A stretch of 64,000 nucleotides of DNA, from the NCBI GenBank assembly GCA_002379425.1, contig DFTH01000011.1, positions 164,970 through 228,969 on the forward strand. Direction: 5' to 3'. The translations under genes were made by a program, and so were the position numbers. Shown one piece after another: positions 35,775-41,751 of the stretch. How positions within the stretch are numbered: position 1 is the first letter of the stretch; each line of letters begins with the position of its first letter. This stretch comes from Prevotella sp. UBA4217 (lineage in GTDB: Bacteria > Bacteroidota > Bacteroidia > Bacteroidales > Bacteroidaceae). The notes below the pieces were generated by a model. That model saw only the letters and a list, made by a program, of their open reading frames with translations. It was not told the origin of the DNA and ran no database searches.

Positions 35775-36188
35775 ATGGGTGGCGAGCATCAGGTGTATCT
35801 GGGACTGGGCTCTAATATGGGCGACCGCGAGCAGACTATCCGACAGGCAGTGGAGATGATCGCTGAACGGATAGGGAGGGTGCTCCGCTGCTCCTCACTC
35901 ATCGACACTGAGCCCTGGGGCTTCGAGTCCGAGAACAGATTCCTGAATGGTGTCATCCTCTGTGAGACAACCCTTACACCCCACCAACTCCTCAAGGCCA
36001 CGCAGAAGATTGAGCGGGACTTAGGTAGGCGTAAGTCCGTAAGACAAAGATACGTTGACCGCCCCATCGATATTGATATCCTGCTCTACGATGACCTGAC
36101 GGTGGATGAGCCCGATCTCAAGATCCCGCATCCGTTGATGCATGAGCGGGATTTCGTGATGAAGCCTTTGGCAGAGATAAAAAAATAA
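35775..36188 (+). CDS. folK: 2-amino-4-hydroxy-6-hydroxymethyldihydropteridine diphosphokinase
   Basis: The 137-aa protein starts YLGLGSNMGDRE, the HPPK N-terminal motif, and has the metal- and pterin-binding block RYVDRPIDIDILLYDD (about 94-109). It transfers pyrophosphate from ATP to hydroxymethyldihydropterin in folate synthesis. It is the last gene of the ftsX operon, 17 nt after queA, and ends at a bidirectional terminator. Confidence 0.94.
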   Translation: MGGEHQVYLGLGSNMGDREQTIRQAVEMIAERIGRVLRCSSLIDTEPWGFESENRFLNGVILCETTLTPHQLLKATQKIERDLGRRKSVRQRYVDRPIDIDILLYDDLTVDEPDLKIPHPLMHERDFVMKPLAEIKK

Positions 36189-36190
36189 AA

Positions 36191-36215
36191 AGCCTCGCGG
36201 TTGGCGAGGCTTCTT
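36191..36215. terminator. Bidirectional terminator between folK and rpsO
   Basis: AGCCTCGC (36191-36198) pairs with GCGAGGCT (36204-36211) around a GGTTG loop. A run of A precedes and TTCTTATTT follows, so it can serve both convergent genes. Confidence 0.9.
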
Positions 36216-36221
36216 ATTTGC

Positions 36222-36491
36222 TTACTTACGAAGACCGAGGGCCTTGATGATAGCACGATAACGATTGATGTCGTTCGTGTAGAGGTACTTCAGCAACTTG
36301 CGGCGCTTACCTACCAGCATGGTCAGTGAGCGGGCGGTGTTGTGGTCCTTGTGGTTCTTCTTCAGGTGCTCTGTCAGGTGAGAGATACGATAAGAGAAGA
36401 GGGCAATCTGAGCCTCTGCAGAACCAGTGTCAGTGGCGCTCTTGCCAAACTTACCGAAGATCTCTTCCTTCTTGGCTTTGTCTAAATACAT
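36222..36491 (-). CDS. rpsO: Ribosomal protein uS15
   Basis: The 89-aa protein is full length and shows the S15 blocks: GSAEAQIALFSYRISHLTEHLKKN (as a region, about 22-47), HDNxxS-like DHNTARSLTMLVGKRRKLL, and LNxY-like NDINRYRAIIKALGLRK at the end. It binds 16S rRNA early in 30S assembly. It has a long leader with possible regulatory structure (see findings). Confidence 0.97.
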   Translation of the reverse strand: MYLDKAKKEEIFGKFGKSATDTGSAEAQIALFSYRISHLTEHLKKNHKDHNTARSLTMLVGKRRKLLKYLYTNDINRYRAIIKALGLRK

Positions 36492-36611
36492 AGTTTTGAA
36501 TGTGATTAAAATGTTGTTGCAAAAACATCTTTCTGACGCGCAGCGACCCTAATCACGAGGCGGTTTACGTCGTCGGATGCTCCGGATTTTCCGAAATGCG
36601 GCTGCAAAGTT
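36492..36611 (-). promoter_or_regulatory. rpsO promoter and structured leader
   Basis: The -7 box TAACTTTG (36604-36611 on the minus strand) is followed by a leader of about 105 nt before the rpsO ATG. In it, TCGGA pairs with a later TCCGA around a CCGGAGC loop. S15 often controls its own translation through such leaders; here this is only suggested by length and pairing. Confidence 0.45.
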
Positions 36612-36783
36612 ACGAATAAGTGGGCAAAAAAACAAATTTTTCTTGATTTTTTATGCTCTTTTTATAGTTAGAGGCTTTCTTCTCGTTATTCCTGCCATCT
36701 CTACAATCTCTTTTTTTTGTTAATGTTTTATAATTTTCACCTTGTTATGATGTCCTTTTTGCATTTCCTACTGGATAAAGTGC
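36612..36783. other. Intergenic region between rpsO and the broken OMP gene
   Basis: An A/T-rich stretch of about 170 nt with pyrimidine runs (TTCTTCTCG and TCTTTTTTTTGT). No gene or clear repeat was seen. It is part of the 700-nt gene-poor gap between rpsO and typA. Confidence 0.5.
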
Positions 36784-36791
36784 TATCTTTG
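36784..36791 (+). promoter_or_regulatory. -7 box ahead of the broken outer-membrane protein gene
   Basis: TATCTTTG ends 17 nt before the ATG of the pseudogene. Confidence 0.5.
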
Positions 36792-36808
36792 CGCAGAATT
36801 TTAAATTC

Positions 36809-37089
36809 ATGTTGTTTAATAAGGCTGGTGTCCAGTTGGGTTTCCTGCTCTCTGCTAAGCACAAGGGAAGCGAATTATATGATGGGTATGGCATGATTTC
36901 GACGAGTCGGGCACTGATGGCATTAAGAAGATGGATTTCTCTATCCCCCTCGGCCTGTCTTATGAAATCAGCGACTTCGTGATCGATGCCCGCTACAACC
37001 TTGGTGTGGCAAATATCAATGATCATGGCATTGGCAAAATTCGTAACAGCGTGATTATGCTGACCGTGGGCTACAAGATTCCCCTCTAA
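36809..37089 (+). pseudogene. Outer-membrane beta-barrel (porin-family) gene fragment, frameshifted
   Basis: From ATG 36809 the frame reads LFNKAGVQLGFLLSAKHKGSELYDG; it then loses homology, and a different frame (in phase from 36901) reads KKMDFSIPLGLSYEISDF, DARYNLGVANIND and a closing IMLTVGYKIPL, ending at TAA 37087-37089. Both parts match the last third of Bacteroidetes porin-family barrels (outer-membrane protein beta-barrel domain), which end in this type of strand. The signal peptide and first strands are missing, and at least one frameshift lies at about 36880-36900. It is a decayed remnant. Confidence 0.8.
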
Positions 37090-37111
37090 GTCTTAGGCTT
37101 GATTGATATAG

Positions 37112-37171
37112 GGCGAGAAATCGCTTCTGCCAGCAAAAAAATATGGAGCAGAAGGCGATTTCTCGCTTTTT
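37112..37171. terminator. Imperfect hairpin with T-tract before typA
   Basis: GCGAGAAATCGCTTCTG (from about 37112) pairs imperfectly with AGAAGGCGATTTCTCGC (ending near 37166), followed by TTTTTTTG. It lies 3' of the broken barrel gene. Confidence 0.7.
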
Positions 37172-37176
37172 TTGTA

Positions 37177-37184
37177 TAATTTTG
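37177..37184 (+). promoter_or_regulatory. -7 box of typA
   Basis: TAATTTTG, 22 nt upstream of the ATG at 37207. A near-inverted AGAAATCGCTT/AAGGCGATTTCT pair lies before it, possibly a terminator. Confidence 0.55.
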
Positions 37185-37206
37185 CAGCCGTTTTAAGTAA
37201 ATAGGT

Positions 37207-39015
37207 ATGCAGGATATCAGAAATATTGCAATTATTGCGCATGTGGATCACGGTAAGACAACGCTCGTGGATAAGATGATGCTGGCTGGAAATCTCTTCC
37301 GTGAGGGACAGAATCTCAGCAATCAGGTACTCGATGCTAACGACCTGGAGCGGGAGCGTGGTATCACCATTCTCTCCAAGAACGTGAGCATCAACTGGAA
37401 AGGTGTGAAGATCAACATTATAGATACTCCGGGACACTCGGATTTTGGCGGTGAGGTGGAGCGTGTGCTCAACATGGCCGATGGCTGCCTCTTGCTCGTC
37501 GATGCCTTCGAAGGGCCCATGCCCCAGACGCGCTTCGTGCTGCAGAAGGCACTGGAGATCGGTCTGAAGCCCATCGTGGTGGTCAACAAGGTCGATAAGC
37601 CCAACTGTCGTCCTGAGGAGGTCTATGAGATGGTGTTCGACCTGATGTTCTCGCTCAACGCCACGGAGGACCAACTCGACTTCCCCGTGGTCTATGGTTC
37701 CGCCAAGAACGGCTGGATGGGGGAGGACTGGAAGACACCCACGGATAATATTACCTATTTATTAGACAAGATCGTTGAGGTGATTCCTGCCCCGCAGCAG
37801 ATTGAGGGCACGCCGCAGATGCTCATCACCTCGCTCGACTATTCGAGTTATCAGGGCCGTATCGCCGTGGGCCGCGTGCATCGCGGACAGTTGAGGGACG
37901 GCATGCAGGTGACCATCGCCCATCGCGACGGCTCGATGGAGAAGACGAAGATCAAGGAACTGCATACCTTCGAGGGCATGGGCCATGTGCGTACTCAGAC
38001 TGTCGATTGTGGTGACATCTGTGCCGTCATCGGACTGGAGAAGTTTGAGATTGGCGACACCATCTGTGACCTGGAGAATCCAGAGCCACTGCCGCCCATT
38101 GCTATCGACGAGCCCACGATGTCGATGCTCTTCACCATCAACGACTCTCCCTTTTTCGGCAAGGAGGGTAAGTTTGTCACCTCGCGCCATATCAACGACC
38201 GTCTGGAGAAGGAATTGGAGAAGAACCTCGCCCTGCGCGTGGAGCCCTTTGAGGATGCCACGGACAAGTGGATCGTCTCTGGTCGTGGCGTGCTGCACCT
38301 CTCCGTATTGGTGGAGACCATGCGTCGTGAGGGCTATGAACTACAGGTAGGACAGCCGCAGGTGATCTACAAGGAGATCGATGGCAAGAAGTGTGAGCCT
38401 ATCGAGGAACTGACGATTAACGTGCCTGAGGAATTCTCCTCAAAGATGATAGACATGGTCACCCGTCGTAAGGGTGAGATGACCTCGATGGATAATCAGG
38501 GCGAGCGAGTGAACATTGAGTTCGACATTCCCTCGCGTGGCATCATCGGACTGCGTACGAATGTGCTGACGGCTTCGCAGGGGGAGGCCATCATGGCCCA
38601 CCGCTTCAAGGAGTACCAGCCCTACAAGGGAGAGATTGAGCGTCGCGTGAACGGTTCGATGATCTCGATGGACACGGGCAATGCCTTTGCATACGCTATC
38701 GACAAACTGCAGGATCGCGGAAAGTTCTTTATTGATCCGGGTGAGGATGTCTATGCTGGTCAGGTGGTGGGCGAGCATGTCCATGACAACGACCTCGTGG
38801 TGAACGTCTGCAAGGCCAAGCAACTCACCAATGTCCGTGCCTCTGGTACTGACGACAAGGCCCGCATCATCCCGAAGACCGTCATGAGCCTGGAGGAGTG
38901 TCTGGAGTACATCAAGCAGGATGAACTTGTAGAGGTCACGCCGAAGTCGATGCGTATGCGCAAGATCATCCTCGACCACGACCAGCGCAAAAAGGCTGCG
39001 ATTCAGCGAGGGTAG
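37207..39015 (+). CDS. typA: Ribosome-associated GTPase TypA/BipA
   Basis: The 602-aa protein is full length. G motifs: AHVDHGKTT (about 10-18), the switch-[17 protein letters not shown], and NKVDKP. EF-G-like domains II, III and V follow, then the BipA-specific C-terminal domain (from about 490). It is a translational GTPase needed for 50S assembly and growth at low temperature or stress. It has its own promoter and is followed by large hairpins. Confidence 0.96.
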   Translation: MQDIRNIAIIAHVDHGKTTLVDKMMLAGNLFREGQNLSNQVLDANDLERERGITILSKNVSINWKGVKINIIDTPGHSDFGGEVERVLNMADGCLLLVDAFEGPMPQTRFVLQKALEIGLKPIVVVNKVDKPNCRPEEVYEMVFDLMFSLNATEDQLDFPVVYGSAKNGWMGEDWKTPTDNITYLLDKIVEVIPAPQQIEGTPQMLITSLDYSSYQGRIAVGRVHRGQLRDGMQVTIAHRDGSMEKTKIKELHTFEGMGHVRTQTVDCGDICAVIGLEKFEIGDTICDLENPEPLPPIAIDEPTMSMLFTINDSPFFGKEGKFVTSRHINDRLEKELEKNLALRVEPFEDATDKWIVSGRGVLHLSVLVETMRREGYELQVGQPQVIYKEIDGKKCEPIEELTINVPEEFSSKMIDMVTRRKGEMTSMDNQGERVNIEFDIPSRGIIGLRTNVLTASQGEAIMAHRFKEYQPYKGEIERRVNGSMISMDTGNAFAYAIDKLQDRGKFFIDPGEDVYAGQVVGEHVHDNDLVVNVCKAKQLTNVRASGTDDKARIIPKTVMSLEECLEYIKQDELVEVTPKSMRMRKIILDHDQRKKAAIQRG

Positions 39016-39050
39016 AGCCAAGTTCGCAAAACACGGTATTTACGCGTACA

Positions 39051-39070
39051 CAGGCGTAGTAGTTGTCTTA
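39051..39070 (+). repeat. Interspersed repeat, copy 2 (5' half)
   Basis: CAGGCGTAGTAGTTGTCTTA is identical to the first 20 nt of the minus-strand copy at 30884-30924. It lies 35 nt after the typA stop. Confidence 0.85.
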
Positions 39071-39086
39071 ATCCAAAAACAACTAA

Positions 39087-39147
39087 CACTTCTGACACTT
39101 CTTACACCTAAACTTTTTCCTCTTAGGTGTAAGAAGTGCGGGAAGTG
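39087..39147 (+). terminator. Large hairpin after typA
   Basis: CACTTCTTACACCTAA (39096-39111) and TTAGGTGTAAGAAGTG (39123-39138) form a perfect 16-bp stem around an 11-nt loop. A further 6 bp (CACTTC 39087-39092, GAAGTG 39142-39147) extend it after a 3-nt internal loop. No U-tract follows at once, so it may be a terminator or a mobile palindrome. Confidence 0.7.
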
Positions 39148-39325
39148 TGGGATAAAAAGTGGGTAAGGCTACTATATATGCGCGTGCGTATATGCGCACA
39201 TATAGAGATTTCGTCAGGTGAACAGTCGGGTGCGACATAGAAAGAGTCTTTTCTGGAATAGGAAGGCTGTTTCCTGAATTCCCAAGGCCTGGGAACAAAA
39301 TGAGAAGGCACTTTACGGAACTGAG

Positions 39326-39388
39326 GAGGCTCCTCACGTTCGTAAAGAGGCTTCTCATTTTCGTAAAGAGGCTCCTCACGTTGCTAAA
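39326..39388 (+). repeat. 21-nt tandem repeat, three units
   Basis: Units at 39326-39346, 39347-39367 and 39368-39388 share the pattern GAGGCTCCTCACGTTCGTAA-A with a few changes. The surrounding 200 nt has similar GAGGC/GCCTC words on both strands. Confidence 0.8.
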
Positions 39389-39447
39389 CTGCCTCTTTTC
39401 TGGAGTAGAGTGCCTCCTTTCCCGAAAATAGAGTGCCTTTTATAGTA

Positions 39448-39535
39448 TAGTTGTCTTATCCAGAAAATACGTGTCCCACCTGTCCCATCTGTCACTGTTT
39501 CGTGGACAGGTGGGACAGATGGGACATGTATTTTC
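39448..39535. repeat. Interspersed repeat copy 3 with 31-nt inverted repeat
   Basis: 39448-39479 repeats 32 nt of copy 1 exactly. Within it, GAAAATACGTGTCCC (39463-39477) begins an inverted repeat: the arm 39463-39493 pairs with 39505-39535 over 31 nt, with one mismatch and two wobbles, around an 11-nt loop. Each arm contains a 9-nt tandem word (TGTCCCACC, TGTCCCATC). Confidence 0.85.
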
Positions 39536-39562
39536 GGCTTATCCTTACTAACTTCTTATTCG

Positions 39563-40057
39563 TTACGCATCGGCGAAGACGCGGCCGTCGTCGAGGGTAA
39601 TCTGGAGTTTGGTGTACTCTGAGTGGAAATCGTGCTGCAGACGGTCCAGATAGCGGGCGGCCTCCCACTTGCACATGGGCAGGTCGTGGAGCAGGTAGTT
39701 GCCGCAGGCCTCAGGTCGCGTGGCGGGCACCTCGTCCTGCGTGAGAATCCATTGGAGACACGCGATGGTGAGGCGGCGCATGTCCTCAACGGTATAGTTT
39801 CCTTTCATGATGATATACATGCCTGTGAGACAGCCCATGGGACCTACATAGACCACGTCATCCTTCGCCTCGGAGTTGCGGAACCAGGTGGCCATCAGGT
39901 GCTCTAGGCTGTGCATGGCGGCCGGGGCAACGGCAGGCTCCTTGTTGGGTTCGGTGATACGCAGGTCGAAGGTGGTGAAGCCTTCATCCTCGCGTGAGAC
40001 ATAGATGCCTGGCTTCAGACGGGTGTGGTCGATGGTGAAACTTTGTATGACTTCCAT
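39563..40057 (-). CDS. luxS: S-ribosylhomocysteine lyase
   Basis: The 164-aa protein is full length. Zinc ligands H49 and H53 lie in HSLEH, with C118 in EACGNYLLHD; the catalytic residues are E52 and C76 (PMGCLTGMY). LuxS splits S-ribosylhomocysteine into homocysteine and DPD, the precursor of autoinducer-2. mtnN, which makes its substrate, lies 36 nt upstream, and trmH before that, so the three probably form one operon. Confidence 0.97.
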   Translation of the reverse strand: MEVIQSFTIDHTRLKPGIYVSREDEGFTTFDLRITEPNKEPAVAPAAMHSLEHLMATWFRNSEAKDDVVYVGPMGCLTGMYIIMKGNYTVEDMRRLTIACLQWILTQDEVPATRPEACGNYLLHDLPMCKWEAARYLDRLQHDFHSEYTKLQITLDDGRVFADA

Positions 40058-40093
40058 TTCTTTAGTTCATAGTTAAGAGTTCATGGTTCATAG

Positions 40094-40723
40094 TTACAAA
40101 CTCTCGATGAAGGTCTTGGTGACGTGGAAGGAGTTCTCGGCGATGGTGTCCCAGAAGTTGTGGTACATCGAGGCATCGGTATCGCGCAGGGGGATGTCGC
40201 TGATCACGCGGAAGGAGATGAAGGGCACCTTATAGATATGGCATACCTGTGCGATGGCGCACGACTCCATATCGACGGCCTTGGCCTCGGGGAAGTGGCC
40301 GATGATCTCGCGCATCTTCTCCTTGGAATCCACGAACCAGTCGCCAGTCACGATCAGTCCTGGCTTCGCACCCGTCAGCAGCGCTTTCTCCAGCAGGTAG
40401 GGATCGGCCTTATAGCGGACAGGCAGTCCTTGCACCTGACCATAGACGGTGGTGTCGTCAATGGCTTTGCCACAATACACGTCGTGATAGGTCAGTTCAG
40501 AACTCACCACTACGTCCTGTAGGTTGATGTCGTCGCCGTTGCCGCCGGCACAACCGCTGGAGATGATGCAGTCGGGTTTGTACTGACGGATCATCTCTAC
40601 TGTCTGAATAGCGGCGTTGACGGTGGCGATGCCGCTCTTCTGCAGAATCACCTTGTCTTCGGGAAATAACGGACGGAGTTGCTGCAACTCCTTGTCCATC
40701 GCTACGATCATTCCTATTTTCAT
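40094..40723 (-). CDS. mtnN: 5'-methylthioadenosine/S-adenosylhomocysteine nucleosidase
   Basis: ATG 40721-40723 (MKIGMIVAMDKEL) gives 209 aa; the in-frame ATG seven codons earlier is less like the family. Blocks seen: SSGCAGG, VVSSELTYHDV, AVDMESCAIAQVCH (substrate-binding Met-Glu) and FRVISDIPL with the catalytic Asp. It removes adenine from SAH and MTA, feeding LuxS next door. Confidence 0.95.
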   Translation of the reverse strand: MKIGMIVAMDKELQQLRPLFPEDKVILQKSGIATVNAAIQTVEMIRQYKPDCIISSGCAGGNGDDINLQDVVVSSELTYHDVYCGKAIDDTTVYGQVQGLPVRYKADPYLLEKALLTGAKPGLIVTGDWFVDSKEKMREIIGHFPEAKAVDMESCAIAQVCHIYKVPFISFRVISDIPLRDTDASMYHNFWDTIAENSFHVTKTFIESL

Positions 40724-40740
40724 AACTTTCTTTAAAATTT

Positions 40741-41571
40741 TCAATTCTTCAATCTTTCAATTCTTCTTTGCCTTACAGCCTCATACATGAGGATGGCGGC
40801 TGAGACGCTGACGTTGAGCGAGTCGAGACGACCCAGCATAGGGATGCGGATATGGGCATCGGCAGCCTCGCGCCACTGTGGGGTGAGTCCCGTAGATTCC
40901 GTGCCCATCACGATGGCCGTGGCTTGGCGCATGTCGTAGTCGTAGTATTCGTAGGAGTCCTGCAACTGTGCCGTCAGGATGCGGATGCCATGCGCCTTGA
41001 GGAAACGGATACACTCCTCAGAGGTACAGGTGGCAGTAGGTACGCTGAACACCCCTCCGATGCTGGCACGTATGAGGTTGGGATTATAGAGGTCTGTCAG
41101 TGGGTCGCAGACGATGACGGCATCGACACCAGCGGCCTCGGCCGTGCGGAGGATGGCTCCCAGGTTGCCTGGTTTCTCGACACTCTCGAGTACGACGATC
41201 AGGGGATTCTGCCTGCTGGAGAGTTGCCTTGAGAGGGCTGACAGCGTATGCTCTTTTGTCCTGACCACGGCGATCAAGCCCTCGGTTGATCCACGATAGG
41301 CCATCTTCTCATAGACCTGTGGGGAGACATATAACTGGGGGGCGTGAATCAGGGGGACAGGTCCATGATTCTGTGCAGAATCAAGCGACCTGTCCCCCTG
41401 ATTCACGAATACCTCCACGACCTCATATCCACAGGCGATGCAATGCCCAATCTCGCGCTGCCCCTCCACGACGAAGAGACCCTCCTCACGTCGGAGCGAG
41501 GATTTCTGCTGCAGGGCTACTACGTGCTTCACCTTTGCATTCTGTAGGCTCGTGATGATGCTTCCTTCCAT
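40741..41571 (-). CDS. TrmH/SpoU-family RNA 2'-O-methyltransferase with palindromic insertion
   Basis: ATG 41569-41571 (MEGSIITSLQNAKVKHV) gives 276 aa; the ATG four codons earlier overlaps the promoter box. The C-terminal SPOUT domain shows LESVEKPGNLGAILRTAEAAG (as a region, about 123-143), AIVMGTESTGLTPQW and PMLGRLDSLNVSVSAAILMYE (as a region). The N-terminal substrate-binding domain (about 8-95) carries a 21-residue stretch (about residues 56-76) encoded by a perfect inverted repeat. SpoU enzymes methylate rRNA or tRNA ribose; the target here is unknown. Confidence 0.93.
   Translation of the reverse strand: MEGSIITSLQNAKVKHVVALQQKSSLRREEGLFVVEGQREIGHCIACGYEVVEVFVNQGDRSLDSAQNHGPVPLIHAPQLYVSPQVYEKMAYRGSTEGLIAVVRTKEHTLSALSRQLSSRQNPLIVVLESVEKPGNLGAILRTAEAAGVDAVIVCDPLTDLYNPNLIRASIGGVFSVPTATCTSEECIRFLKAHGIRILTAQLQDSYEYYDYDMRQATAIVMGTESTGLTPQWREAADAHIRIPMLGRLDSLNVSVSAAILMYEAVRQRRIERLKN
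41343..41407. repeat. Palindromic element inserted in the trmH-like coding region
   Basis: A perfect 21-bp inverted repeat (41343-41363 and 41387-41407; arm core GAATCAGGGGGACAGGTC) with a 23-nt centre that itself holds GATTCTG-TG-CAGAATC. It is translated in frame on the minus strand. Confidence 0.95.
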
Positions 41572-41580
41572 ATTCTGCTG

Positions 41581-41588
41581 CAAAATTA
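41581..41588 (-). promoter_or_regulatory. -7 box of the trmH-mtnN-luxS unit
   Basis: The minus strand reads TAATTTTG, 9 nt before the chosen ATG. Confidence 0.5.
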
Positions 41589-41599
41589 CTACTTTTAAT

Positions 41600-41712
41600 T
41601 GAAGAATGAAGAATGAAGAGTGAAGAATTTGCTACCGCCCTTTGTGTTTTTGACTATTTTTAAGCCTGCGGCTATCTGATTCTTCATTCTTCATTCTTCA
41701 TTCTTAATTTTA
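41600..41712. repeat. Inverted pair of heptameric arrays
   Basis: GAAGAAT-type units (four copies near 41602-41630) are followed by ATTCTTC-type units (four copies near 41680-41708). The two arrays are inverted copies and flank about 50 nt. Confidence 0.75.
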
Positions 41713-41717
41713 TTTCG

Positions 41718-41725
41718 TACCTTTG
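41718..41725 (+). promoter_or_regulatory. -7 box of the yfhO-fkp unit
   Basis: TACCTTTG, 26 nt upstream of the yfhO ATG at 41752. Confidence 0.65.
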
Positions 41726-41751
41726 CAGGCAGAATTAACAACTTGCAAGTT

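Noticed and set aside
39083..39379. 98-codon minus-strand frame beginning MRSLFTKMRSLFT
   Set aside because: It lies wholly in repeat and hairpin DNA, has low-complexity repeats and no known domain. More likely a repeat tract that happens to be open.
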